A stretch of DNA of 7,096 nt, from the NCBI GenBank assembly GCA_009839775.1, contig VXOZ01000149.1:1-7096 (forward strand), in the 5' to 3' direction. The position numbers were made by a program, and so were the translations under genes. The stretch comes from Chloroflexota bacterium (GTDB taxonomy: Bacteria > Chloroflexota > UBA11872 > VXOZ01). Below the pieces are notes generated by a model. That model was not told where the DNA came from, made no database searches, and was given only the letters and a program-made list of their open reading frames with translations. Shown piece by piece: positions 1-5,615 of this stretch. The first letter of the stretch is position 1, and the number at the start of each line of letters is the position of its first letter.

Positions 1-178
1 ATGTACCATATATTAAGAGATGCACTCTCTTTGCAATACTGGGGAAAAGTCTCTCACCCTTATACCGTTTTGGCAACGAAGCTGAAACAAGGCATGGAGC
101 GCAGGCCTTTCGCAAATCGTTGCGCCTGTCTTTTGGGTATTCCAAATTGCTATGTGACCTGAACACCAAGGGGATTCA

Positions 179-916
179 ATGATACGCGGAATTGTCTTCG
201 ATCTGGATGGCACGTTGCTCGATCACGATGGCGCCGAACTGGCGGCGCTTTCTAAGCTCTACCCTACGCTTCTTGATGGCGACAGTGGACCGCGGCGGTG
301 GCTGCCTTTTCGGGACTTTGCCGCCGTGTGGCACGATGCGGCGGAGCGTGGCTGGCAGCGCTATGTGGCAGGTGAATTGTCCTTTGCAGCGCAGCGGACA
401 TGGCGGGTGCAGCAGGTGATGGCACTGCAGGATGAAGCCGGGGATGGGCGGCAGCCGCTGACCAAGCAGGAAGTTGACGACATATTCGCTCGCTACCTTA
501 CTTTGTACGAGGAGAGCTGGTCGCTCTATCCCGACACGTTGCCCTGCCTTGAGGCCCTCTCGGCCTACCCACTCGGTATGATCACCAACGGCGATGGCGC
601 GCAACAGCGGCAAAAGCTGGAGCAGATGGGCATCGCGGAGCGCTTTGACTCCGTGGTTGTCTCAGGTGATGTGGGCTTCGCCAAGCCGCAGCGGGAGATC
701 TTCGACCGTGGCGCCGAGGAATTGGGCCTGGCACCCAACGAACTGCTCTTCATCGGTGACAACCCTGAGAACGATGTGCTTGGGGCCATGCAGGCCGGTT
801 GGCATGCCATCTGGCTGAACCGTGACGGCACTAGGCAAGAGGTCGCGGCACTGACCGTTGCGGACCTGACGGACGTTCCGCGCCTGGTTGTCGATGGGTT
901 TCCAAGTGAGCGATGA
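179..916 (+). CDS. HAD superfamily hydrolase (HAD-IA type phosphatase/dehalogenase-like)
   Basis: This 245-residue soluble protein has all four haloacid dehalogenase motifs. Motif I is FDLDGT, with nucleophile Asp8 and acid/base Asp10. Motif II is the Thr136 of ITNGD. Motif III is Lys169 in FAKPQ. Motif IV is GDNPEND, with Asp194 and Asp199 as Mg-binding residues. Residues of roughly 15-115 form a helical C1-type cap. The stretch GFAKPQREIF followed by a GDNPENDVLGA core resembles YjjG-like and L-2-haloacid-dehalogenase-like members, which mostly dephosphorylate small metabolites such as nucleotides or sugar phosphates; the substrate cannot be read from the sequence. The ATG start is supported by AAGGGG at 168-173 with a 5-base spacer. 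The length is normal and the frame intact. The 214-base gap to holA argues against tight co-transcription. Confidence 0.93.
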   Translation: MIRGIVFDLDGTLLDHDGAELAALSKLYPTLLDGDSGPRRWLPFRDFAAVWHDAAERGWQRYVAGELSFAAQRTWRVQQVMALQDEAGDGRQPLTKQEVDDIFARYLTLYEESWSLYPDTLPCLEALSAYPLGMITNGDGAQQRQKLEQMGIAERFDSVVVSGDVGFAKPQREIFDRGAEELGLAPNELLFIGDNPENDVLGAMQAGWHAIWLNRDGTRQEVAALTVADLTDVPRLVVDGFPSER

Positions 917-973
917 GGTTCTATGGTCTCGGCAGGCTCACATTGAACAGACTGCTCGCTCTACGACCCTTAG

Positions 974-1034
974 AATCCAAGGGGTGACAGCAATAGGATA
1001 GGGCCCTGGATTTCTCCCCGTACAGAGCACGGGG
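974..1034 (+). other. Two adjacent hairpins in the HAD-holA gap
   Basis: Left arm 974-983 (AATCCAAGGG) pairs with 1004-1012 (CCCTGGATT), leaving one bulged A and a 20-base loop. Immediately after it, CCCCGT at 1016-1021 pairs with ACGGGG at 1029-1034 around a 7-base loop. Neither is followed by a clear T-run; the first is followed only by TTTCTCCCC. They may be a weak terminator for the HAD gene, part of a holA leader, or chance. The rest of the 917-1130 gap shows no gene. Confidence 0.3.
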
Positions 1035-1130
1035 CCGCTGCGCTCGGAATGAAAGTAACAGCCGGTCCCGATTCAGGGAGGCACAGGTGATGCCACGTTC
1101 GCAGAATTCTACATCAGGAACTAGGCGGCA

Positions 1131-2105
1131 ATGATCCGCTGTTACATCGGCCACAGCAAGGGCACCGTCAAGACGGAAGTCGCGAAAATCACAGCGGCAG
1201 GTGAGGGAATCGCCGACCTCAACCGCGTGGTGTTGGATGGCGACGTGATCGATATGGAGACCTTGCAGGTGCACTGCGACACCTTGCCGTTCCTGGGCGG
1301 TGCGAAGCTGGTCATCGTCCGCGGTTTGCTGAGCCGTTGCCTCAAGGAGAAGCCGCTGCGGGAGGGACTGCTGGCGTATCTACCCGGTTTGCCGGAGCAC
1401 TGCACGCTGGTGTTGGCGGATGACGCGCTGCCTCGGGGCAGAGAGACGACCGCGCTCACCAAAGCGATACGGGATATACCCGGTGCCACCGTAGACACCG
1501 CCGACCAGCGCAGAGGCCGACCGCAGGTCTCCTGGATCGAGGAGAACGCGCCGCGGTTCGGCTGCGGCATCACCCACCGCGCGGCGGAGCACTTGGCGGC
1601 GGTGCTGCCGGATCGTGACACCATCGAGCAAGAACTCACTAAGTTAGCCCACTACCGCAACCGCACGGGCACCATCAGCGAGGAAGACGTGCACCTGCTC
1701 GTGCCGCAATCACGGGAATCGAACATCTTTGCGTTCGTGGACGCGGTCGCCGACGGCAGACGGCGGCAAGCGCTCGCGCTGCTGCACGATCTCCCCAATC
1801 AGGAGCCCGGCTACGTGCTCGTGATGATTGCCCGCCAGTTTCGCCTGGTGCTCAAGGCTAAGCATGCCTTGCGCAGCGAGCAGGCGCCCAACGAGGTAGC
1901 CCGCGCTATCGGCCTCACCCGCGCGCCGCCGCGTGCCGTCAACCGCGTGATCTCCCAGGCCCGCCGCTTCAGCGTCGACCAACTGGCGGCGATCCACGCC
2001 CACATTACCCGCACCGACTTTGCCATCAAGCGGAGCAGGATGGACCCGGCTACCGCGCTGGACCTGCTAGTCGTTGGGTTGTGTTCCATCGCCAGCCGAC
2101 CTTGA
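1131..2105 (+). CDS. holA: DNA polymerase III subunit delta
   Basis: This is the delta subunit of the clamp loader, which opens the beta sliding clamp and, with delta-prime and tau/gamma, loads it on primed DNA. The 324-residue length is typical. In the N-terminal region, LDGD (35-38) and the LPF...LVIVR segment (52-64) match the family pattern. The C-terminal collar domain is the clearest evidence: NIFAFVDAV near 198-206, then IARQFRLVLKAK near 233-244, then QARRF followed by TDFAIKRSRMDP near 295-306. The extreme N-terminus (MIRCYIGHSKG) is divergent, because members usually show a G-x-D/E-x-F-L pattern there. The ATG is fixed by an in-frame TAG at 1122-1124, nine bases upstream; AGGAA at 1116-1120 is a plausible ribosome binding site. 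It converges on rpsT, a neighbour of holA in many bacteria. Confidence 0.92.
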   Translation: MIRCYIGHSKGTVKTEVAKITAAGEGIADLNRVVLDGDVIDMETLQVHCDTLPFLGGAKLVIVRGLLSRCLKEKPLREGLLAYLPGLPEHCTLVLADDALPRGRETTALTKAIRDIPGATVDTADQRRGRPQVSWIEENAPRFGCGITHRAAEHLAAVLPDRDTIEQELTKLAHYRNRTGTISEEDVHLLVPQSRESNIFAFVDAVADGRRRQALALLHDLPNQEPGYVLVMIARQFRLVLKAKHALRSEQAPNEVARAIGLTRAPPRAVNRVISQARRFSVDQLAAIHAHITRTDFAIKRSRMDPATALDLLVVGLCSIASRP

Positions 2106-2113
2106 GAATCGTG

Positions 2114-2131
2114 CCACTGACTGCCAGTGGT
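2114..2131 (+). terminator. Hairpin just downstream of holA, possible terminator
   Basis: CCACTG (2114-2119) pairs perfectly with CAGTGG (2125-2130) around the loop ACTGC, and a flanking G-T wobble adds a seventh pair. It lies 9 bases past the holA stop codon. The following sequence TTAGAGCTT is only weakly T-rich, so intrinsic termination would be inefficient; it could also protect the 3' end. Confidence 0.4.
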
Positions 2132-2189
2132 TAGAGCTTCCCTCTCCCAAAGGAAACCTTTGCGTAACCCTCGCCACAGCGAGGCAGTT

Positions 2190-2348
2190 CCCTCTCACTT
2201 GACGGGAGAGGGATAGGGTGAGGGTGAATTTGCTCAGAACGCCAGTCGGTCCATGGCTGATCTGGCACTGAAATATATTGACTGTACATATTGTACGATC
2301 AGAAAGGCAAGGAATCCCCTCACCCCTGCCCTCTCCCCAAGGAGAGGG
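2190..2348. repeat. Composite inverted-repeat element (REP/MITE-like) of about 159 bases
   Basis: The left end (2190-2226) is CCCTCTC, a short loop, then GAGAGGG followed by ATAGGGTGAGGGTG. The right end (2316-2348), read on the minus strand, is CCCTCTCC, a short loop, GGAGAGGG, then CAGGGGTGAGGGG. The two ends are therefore imperfect terminal inverted copies of one unit of about 33-37 bases, and each unit folds into its own 7-8 bp hairpin. About 89 bases of unrelated, more A/T-rich DNA lie between them. A degenerate third half-copy (CCCTCTCCCAAAGG) starts at 2140. Related CCCTCTCCC / GGGTGAGGG repeats are scattered between genes in many bacteria. No transposase or clear target duplication is visible. 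Confidence 0.65.
2279..2301. repeat. Imperfect 23-base palindrome inside the composite repeat
   Basis: The core GTACA-tat-TGTAC (2284-2296) is perfect, and with flanking TGA / TCA the dyad spans 23 bases with one mismatch and one G-T pair. An outer CTGATC / GATCAG pair (2257-2262 with 2297-2302) encloses a longer arm. It lies in a local A/T-rich patch of a GC-rich region. The form suits a dimeric repressor operator, but no adjacent gene start would be controlled, so it may simply be internal structure of the repeat. Confidence 0.35.
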
Positions 2349-2551
2349 TGTAACACCATGCTCTCGGGGCCTAGTTATGCAAAGGTCTCCAAAGCGACTG
2401 CAGTTTCCGAGAGAACGAGGCAGAATATCCTATAGTCGACTGGGTAATCCCAGAGCGCCTACGCGTGCGACACCTAAGAGCCGGAGCGGTGTGGACCTAC
2501 ACACTTCCCTCAGGACATGCTGCCGCCTTTCGCGAGAACTATGGCAGCGGA

Positions 2552-2570
2552 CGCAGGTTACAAACCTGCG
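2552..2570. repeat. Short palindromic repeat CGCAGGTT-aca-AACCTGCG
   Basis: This is a perfect 8 bp stem with a 3-base loop. I recall similar CGCAGGTT(T/A)..AACCTGCG palindromes scattered between genes in several bacterial genomes, which suggests a dispersed element rather than a local regulatory site. Only one copy occurs in the window. Confidence 0.45.
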
Positions 2571-2701
2571 CTACCGGAGAAAGAGAGCACATTCGCGAGG
2601 CCACCTCCTCAACTGAGTGTTGACATCCAGTGCCGGTCCTGGGCAAACAGCTCCACGGTTGTGCGCGACTTGAGGCGGTCGCTGAAGCCCTTAACGAACT
2701 T

Positions 2702-2786
2702 CTCTCCATTCGTGCTGAGGGCTTCGCGAAGCCGGCTGCGCGAATCCTGGGCTTCAAAAAGCCCTTGTCGAAGCGCGAACGGAGAG
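2702..2786. repeat. Palindromic dispersed repeat with a nested insert
   Basis: The outer arms 2702-2716 (CTCTCCATTCGTGCT) and 2772-2786 (AGCGCGAACGGAGAG) pair over 15 positions with one mismatch and one wobble. Sequences of the form TTCGTGCTGAG...CTTGTCGAAGC.CGAA are a common palindromic repeat in many bacterial genomes. Here the two halves are separated by about 45 extra bases containing a perfect 14-base palindrome GGCTTCGCGAAGCC (2720-2733) and a hairpin GGGCTT-caaa-AAGCCC (2749-2764). GGGCTTC occurs twice, 30 bases apart (2719 and 2749). The structure is consistent with one repeat inserted into, or duplicated within, another. Confidence 0.5.
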
Positions 2787-2843
2787 TGCTATGTCAACTT
2801 AGAATGGGCGAGGGTACGAAAGGAGAGGATACCCAGAAGTCGC

Positions 2844-3119
2844 TCAACTCGCCCCACTGAAAGCCGCGTTGTAGCGGCGCGTCAGTTGCGACTTATGCCT
2901 GGCGGCATTGTTGATATGAATAATGCCCTTGCGGGCGGCGCGGTCGTAGCGGGCGCACGCCAAGGCTACCGCTTCCTGCGCCGTTTCCTGATCGCCATCC
3001 GCAATCGCATCGGAGGCTTTACGGCTAAAGGTCTTCAAGCTGCTGCGCACGGAACGGTTGCGCAAGCGCCGCTCTTCCTGGCGACGGGCGCGTTTGAGGT
3101 CTGCACGTTTCTTGGGCAA
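2844..3119 (-). CDS. rpsT: 30S ribosomal protein S20
   Basis: S20 is a primary 16S rRNA-binding protein needed for 30S subunit assembly. The 91-residue, strongly basic, all-helical product fits the family. It begins PKKRADLKRARRQEERR, continues with NRSVRSSLKTF, and has the signature KGIIH.N.AAR.KSQL at about 64-79. The start codon is TTG at 3119-3117, supported by GAGGAG (minus strand, 3135-3130) with a 10-base spacer; no in-frame ATG lies nearby upstream. E. coli rpsT also starts with UUG, where the weak start takes part in autogenous translational control, so similar control here is a reasonable inference. It has its own promoter (3182-3190) and converges on holA. No convincing intrinsic terminator was found 3' of it. 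Confidence 0.96.
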   Translation of the reverse strand: MPKKRADLKRARRQEERRLRNRSVRSSLKTFSRKASDAIADGDQETAQEAVALACARYDRAARKGIIHINNAARHKSQLTRRYNAAFSGAS

Positions 3120-3129
3120 TTTCTCGCGT

Positions 3130-3135
3130 CTCCTC
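3130..3135 (-). promoter_or_regulatory. Ribosome binding site of rpsT (decides the TTG start)
   Basis: GAGGAG on the minus strand sits 10 bases before TTG at 3119. The upstream ATG at 3150-3148 is out of frame with S20, so the TTG is the only sensible start. Confidence 0.75.
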
Positions 3136-3181
3136 GGCTCTCTCCACCATGGTGCGGCGGACTATTACGCTCATTGCGCCC

Positions 3182-3190
3182 ATTATACCA
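3182..3190 (-). promoter_or_regulatory. Extended -10 promoter of rpsT
   Basis: The minus strand reads TGGTATAAT, a perfect TATAAT (3187-3182) preceded by the TG of an extended -10 element. No good -35 box lies 16-18 bases upstream, which extended -10 promoters tolerate. Transcription would start near 3175, giving a leader of about 55 bases that contains the self-complementary CACCATGGTG (3154-3145) just ahead of the ribosome binding site. Confidence 0.65.
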
Positions 3191-3213
3191 ACTTCTGGAG
3201 CACTATGCCCGCG

Positions 3214-3516
3214 TCAGTCGTCTACTTCTGGCGCAGACTCCTGCTGGTACAGTTGTGTGGCGGTGTCGCGGCAGGTCGCCGTGCGCAACACCGCATCGCG
3301 GGAGACGTTGGTCAGGCTCGCCCAGCGACCCCAATTGGGCTGGCCCTTGGTCGCATTGCCCTGCTCGCGTGCCAACTTGTGCAGCACCGCCGTAGCGCGA
3401 TTGGCAACATTCGCCAGCATCATGGCCGCCGCGGCCGGCGGCAGGTCTGCGGCCATACCCTTGAGCAGGTTGTCCACCTCTTTGGGCACCGCACGCGGCT
3501 TGACCTCTATATCCAT
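3214..3516 (-). CDS. Hypothetical protein, 100 residues, upstream of rpsT
   Basis: I do not recognise this protein. It is small, soluble, and has no signal peptide or membrane segment. Residues 10-52 look helical and alanine-rich (KEVDNLLKGMAADLPPAAAAMMLANVANRA..., given here in part). A conserved-looking block QPNWGRWASLTNVSRDAVLR spans 59-78, and the tail is acidic (APEVDD). Strong G/C bias at third codon positions supports real coding. I prefer the ATG at 3516-3514 because AAGGAG (3531-3526) precedes it by 9 bases. The ATG seven codons upstream (3537) has only GCAGGA directly abutting it. It lies 94 bases upstream of rpsT on the same strand, but rpsT has its own promoter, so a shared transcript is optional. 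Function is unknown. Confidence 0.65.
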   Translation of the reverse strand: MDIEVKPRAVPKEVDNLLKGMAADLPPAAAAMMLANVANRATAVLHKLAREQGNATKGQPNWGRWASLTNVSRDAVLRTATCRDTATQLYQQESAPEVDD

Positions 3517-3525
3517 CGCAATCGA

Positions 3526-3531
3526 CTCCTT
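3526..3531 (-). promoter_or_regulatory. Ribosome binding site favouring the downstream start of the hypothetical gene
   Basis: AAGGAG on the minus strand is 9 bases ahead of the ATG at 3516. It lies inside the longer alternative frame that begins at 3537, so it argues for the shorter protein. Confidence 0.6.
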
Positions 3532-3596
3532 GTTCATTCCTGCACGGAATTCATACTTTCTTCACAGTTCCAGGCTATTGTTATGCTGCCTCCTCT

Positions 3597-3667
3597 CTTG
3601 ATGAAGGATGAAGCACAGACTTGGCGCGTCTCTTGCGGAGGGGCGCTTCGCTTGATGAAGCGGAGAC
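3597..3667. repeat. Direct repeat CTTGATGAAG with an associated hairpin
   Basis: CTTGATGAAG occurs at 3597-3606 and again at 3651-3660. The second copy lies in the hairpin CGCTTC (3644-3649) / GAAGCG (3657-3662), and GTCTC (3628-3632) can pair outside it with GAGAC (3663-3667). It looks like a dispersed palindromic repeat, but I cannot assign it to a known family. Confidence 0.35.
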
Positions 3668-3808
3668 TACCTCCACTGCCGTAGCTGAGTTTGTCTCGGC
3701 TAACGCGTTCAGGCACTCTGAGTGGGAGCATACGTGCAAGATTAGAGAAGACCGGGACCATTCGCTGCGCTTTCACTGGATCATACCAAATAGACCCGTA
3801 AAACCCGC

Positions 3809-3814
3809 TACAAT
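3809..3814 (+). promoter_or_regulatory. Possible -10 element for the DUF418 gene
   Basis: TACAAT in the context CCCGCTACAATGC matches five of six consensus bases. No -35 box is visible 16-18 bases upstream. If used, transcription would start near 3821 and the leader would be about 175 bases. Confidence 0.25.
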
Positions 3815-3835
3815 GCTGGTGCACAGACTGGGAAG

Positions 3836-3868
3836 CGCGCGATCCACACGGAGACGTGCTCTCGCGCG
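3836..3868 (+). other. Hairpin with GAGA (GNRA) tetraloop in the DUF418 leader
   Basis: CGCGCGA (3836-3842) pairs perfectly with TCGCGCG (3862-3868). Inside, a small internal loop leads to CACG (3847-3850) pairing with CGTG (3855-3858), closed by the tetraloop GAGA. Stacked helices with a GNRA loop are common in functional RNAs, but no known riboswitch is recognised. Confidence 0.35.
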
Positions 3869-3877
3869 TCGTTGATG

Positions 3878-3891
3878 CCCGCGCAGGCGGG
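3878..3891. repeat. Short palindromic repeat CCCGC-gcag-GCGGG
   Basis: This is a 5 bp G/C stem in the context TGATGCCCGCGCAGGCGGGTAG. Very similar CCCGC..GCGGG palindromes occur between genes in many bacterial genomes; on the minus strand they yield the familiar spurious peptide PACAG. It is probably a dispersed repeat rather than a specific regulatory element. Confidence 0.45.
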
Positions 3892-3911
3892 TAGAAAAGC
3901 GATTATTGAAG

Positions 3912-3963
3912 CCAGCAGCGCATGTGGCTGTGCGCTGGTATTGTGCCGAACGTAGCGCCAGCG
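3912..3963 (+). other. Two mutually exclusive hairpins ahead of the DUF418 gene
   Basis: AGCGCA (3917-3922) pairs with TGCGCT (3931-3936), with outer CC/GG (3912-3913 with 3937-3938) across a 3-base bulge. The shared segment CGCTGG (3933-3938) can instead pair with CCAGCG (3958-3963). The second structure ends 13 bases before the GGAAGG ribosome binding site (3977-3982). Switching is a hypothesis only. Confidence 0.25.
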
Positions 3964-3995
3964 TGTGACTTTGCAGGGAAGGTAGAAGACAGACG

Positions 3996-5267
3996 GTGAA
4001 CGACCCGGCGGTGGAGAGAGGAGGACCGGTACCCCTTTCGGAGCGTATACCGAGCATAGACATTCTGCGGGGATTCGCCCTCTTCGGCATATTGCTGGTG
4101 AATATGCACCTCTTCGGGTTTCCGGCGCAGGAGTTGCTCGTCGGGAGTGAAGAGAGTGGACCGCTGCTCGATCGCATCGCTGCCTGGGGAATTCAGGTCT
4201 TCGCTGAGTCAAAATTCTATCCGATCTTCTCGTTTCTCTTCGGTCTGGGATTTGCCCTGCAGATACAGCGTGCTGAGGCACGCGGCACGCGCTTTGTGCC
4301 GTTCTATCTACGACGGCTGTTCATACTCTTGCTCATTGGCGTGGCGCACGCCGTCTTCATCTGGGTGGGAGACATTCTCGTACTCTATGCCCTGCTCGGT
4401 GCAATTCTCCTGCTCTTCTTTCGCAAGCGCTCGCCACGGACCCTCCTGGTGTGGACAGGAGTCTTTCTGGCGGTATCCGTGTTGCTGCCCGTCGGTCTCA
4501 GCGGCTTGGCTTTGCTCGCCAAACTCACGCCTGCCGGCGCAGCCGAGGTCAGCGCAAGCTTTGCCGAATCGGAGGCGGGGCTGCGCGCCGAGGCAGCGCA
4601 GGCCACACTCGTCTACACTACCGGATCATTCGCCGAGATCACACTCCAACGGCTAAGCGACCTGCGCTTGATGTACAGCGTCGCCATTTTTCTGGCTTTC
4701 AATGCCTTTGCTATGTTTCTCCTCGGTCTCTACGTCGGCCGCCGCGGGATCTTTCGGAACATCTCGGCGCACGTGCCGCTGCTCAAGAAGATCTTCTGGT
4801 GGGGTTTCGCGCTAGGGGCGAGCAGCAACCTCGCCTACGCGATAGTGAATGGCGGGTCGGAATTTGCCTTGCCCACGCGGATGGACCTGCTTGCCGACTC
4901 TGTGCGTACCATCGGCGCGCCGGCGCTCGCGCTCAGTTACATCGCCGGGCTGACTCTGCTGCTGCAACATGACGCCTGGCGGGCACGGCTGGGTCCGCTG
5001 GCCGCGGTAGGGCGCATGGCCTTGACCAACTATCTCTTGCAATCGTTAGTTGCCACGACCATCTTCTATGGTTACGGCTTCGGCTTATTCGGACAGATTG
5101 GCCCGGCGCTCGGTGTGGTTCTCACTGTTGTCATTTTCACGGCTCAGATTCCGTTGAGCATGTGGTGGATGGGAAGATTCCAGTTCGGCCCGGTGGAATG
5201 GCTCTGGCGCACGCTGACCTACCTGCGTTGGCAACCCCTCCGTCCCGCCAGCGGCACAAGGCGCTAA
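3996..5267 (+). CDS. DUF418 domain-containing integral membrane protein (YeiB-like)
   Basis: This is a 423-residue polytopic cytoplasmic-membrane protein with a complete DUF418 pattern. The N-terminal segment IPSIDILRGFALFGILLVNM (18-37) forms the first membrane helix. KFYPIFSFLFGLGF follows at 73-86. Next come RRL...H118...W123 and GDILVLYALLG at 106-135. Further helices lie near 150-175, 228-248, 268-285 and 305-323. The C-terminal signatures are GRMALTNYLLQS (339-350) and FGPVEWLWRTLTY (397-409), the latter just before a basic cytoplasmic-looking tail. The fold resembles acyltransferase-3/HGSNAT-type proteins, and transport or envelope roles are proposed for the family, but no substrate is established. 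The start is GTG at 3996 with GGAAGG at 3977-3982, a rather long 13-base spacer. An in-frame GTG at 4011 is an alternative. The gene appears monocistronic. Confidence 0.9.
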   Translation: MNDPAVERGGPVPLSERIPSIDILRGFALFGILLVNMHLFGFPAQELLVGSEESGPLLDRIAAWGIQVFAESKFYPIFSFLFGLGFALQIQRAEARGTRFVPFYLRRLFILLLIGVAHAVFIWVGDILVLYALLGAILLLFFRKRSPRTLLVWTGVFLAVSVLLPVGLSGLALLAKLTPAGAAEVSASFAESEAGLRAEAAQATLVYTTGSFAEITLQRLSDLRLMYSVAIFLAFNAFAMFLLGLYVGRRGIFRNISAHVPLLKKIFWWGFALGASSNLAYAIVNGGSEFALPTRMDLLADSVRTIGAPALALSYIAGLTLLLQHDAWRARLGPLAAVGRMALTNYLLQSLVATTIFYGYGFGLFGQIGPALGVVLTVVIFTAQIPLSMWWMGRFQFGPVEWLWRTLTYLRWQPLRPASGTRR

Positions 5268-5615
5268 GGCGCGCCACTGCAATCACTGGTACACGTATGA
5301 CTGGGCCGGGTTTCACGAGCACAGCAGGCTGCTAGCGCTATTCCACGAAGTCCCACCTTAGGCCTGCCGGCTGTTTCCTCTCTCCGTGGAGGCCGTTGCA
5401 TGGCTACTCGTGGAGCGGTGAGGATACAATAAAACAATCTGCGGCTGTCAGCGGGTGGTAAGCGGCGTGAGACGGGTCAACCGTCAGCGGTGGCGTGCTT
5501 GTTGCCGGTGCGCTGGTACACTGGCGGCGGTTGTGACGGTGGGAATAGTGCTGGAATCTGCCAGAAGCGGAAAACACCCGAACTTCAAATCTAATACAAC
5601 ACAGGAGACTCCTCG
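5268..5615. other. Gap between the DUF418 and cyclodeaminase-family genes
   Basis: No coding frame is supportable in these 348 bases. Contents seen are the palindrome GGCGCGCC directly after the stop codon (5268-5275), AGCAG-g-CTGCT near 5313-5323, and a -10-like TACAAT (5425-5430) with no properly spaced -35. There is also the hairpin GACGG-gtcaa-CCGTC (5471-5485), a direct repeat CTGGTACAC (5286-5294 and 5513-5521), and the repeated segment GTCAGCGG near 5447 and 5483. No intrinsic terminator for the DUF418 gene is evident. Confidence 0.7.
5514..5522 (+). promoter_or_regulatory. Possible extended -10 promoter of the cyclodeaminase-family gene
   Basis: TGGTACACT has the TG-N extension and a TACACT hexamer (5517-5522), closely resembling the TGGTATAAT found upstream of rpsT. 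No clear -35 is present. The implied leader is about 87 bases. Confidence 0.35.

Larger units (their letters stand above)
2106..2843. other. Gene-free, repeat-rich convergence zone between holA and rpsT
   Basis: About 740 bases without a supportable gene separate the 3' ends of holA and rpsT. Open frames here translate repeat sequence into the kinds of peptide that such repeats produce in many genomes (for example LTPALSP and PFVL...), so they are not genes. Small hairpins not listed separately are AAAGG-aaa-CCTTT (2149-2161), CTCGC-caca-GCGAG (2170-2183) and GCTGCC/GGCAGC (2519-2524 with 2543-2548). A perfect TTGACA at 2620-2625 has no matching -10 element. The main repeats are given as separate entries. 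Confidence 0.8.
3517..3995. other. Gene-free stretch with repeats and a possible structured leader
   Basis: No frame here has convincing coding character. The minus-strand frame over 3534-3824 reads through a short direct repeat (FIKR twice) and has no recognisable domain. The stretch holds a direct-repeat/hairpin cluster (3597-3667), a -10-like TACAAT (3809-3814) and three potential hairpins before the DUF418 gene. It must also contain the unidentified promoter for the minus-strand hypothetical gene. Confidence 0.7.

Noticed and set aside
13..213. Minus-strand 66-codon frame at the left edge
   Set aside because: It overlaps the HAD start, has no recognisable domain and no good ribosome binding site; nothing else is supportable in bases 1-178 except a weak AAGAGA/TCTCTT hairpin (15-31).
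917..1130. Possible T-box or tRNA-like sequence before holA
   Set aside because: There is no T-box core or specifier loop, and no cloverleaf with a proper T arm can be drawn; only two simple hairpins remain.
2263..2280. TGGCAC as a possible sigma-54 promoter start
   Set aside because: The required TTGC-type element at the correct spacing is absent; TATA occurs there instead.
2253..2616. Two small plus-strand open frames
   Set aside because: They translate the palindromic repeat into the typical spurious peptides LTPALSP and SPLPSP; no ribosome binding site or coding bias is seen.
2620..2625. Perfect TTGACA -35 hexamer
   Set aside because: No -10-like hexamer lies 16-18 bases downstream and no plus-strand gene follows.
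2517..3395. Long plus-strand open frame of 292 codons
   Set aside because: It runs through dispersed repeats and then antisense across rpsT. Its product is low-complexity Arg/Ser-rich with no domain, and the minus-strand genes explain the region.
3058..3684. Plus-strand open frame of 208 codons
   Set aside because: It is antisense to rpsT and to the small minus-strand gene, whose codon bias and start signals are much better.
3534..3824. Minus-strand open frame of 96 codons upstream of the hypothetical gene
   Set aside because: It reads through the CTTGATGAAG direct repeat (FIKR twice), has mixed codon use and no recognisable domain.
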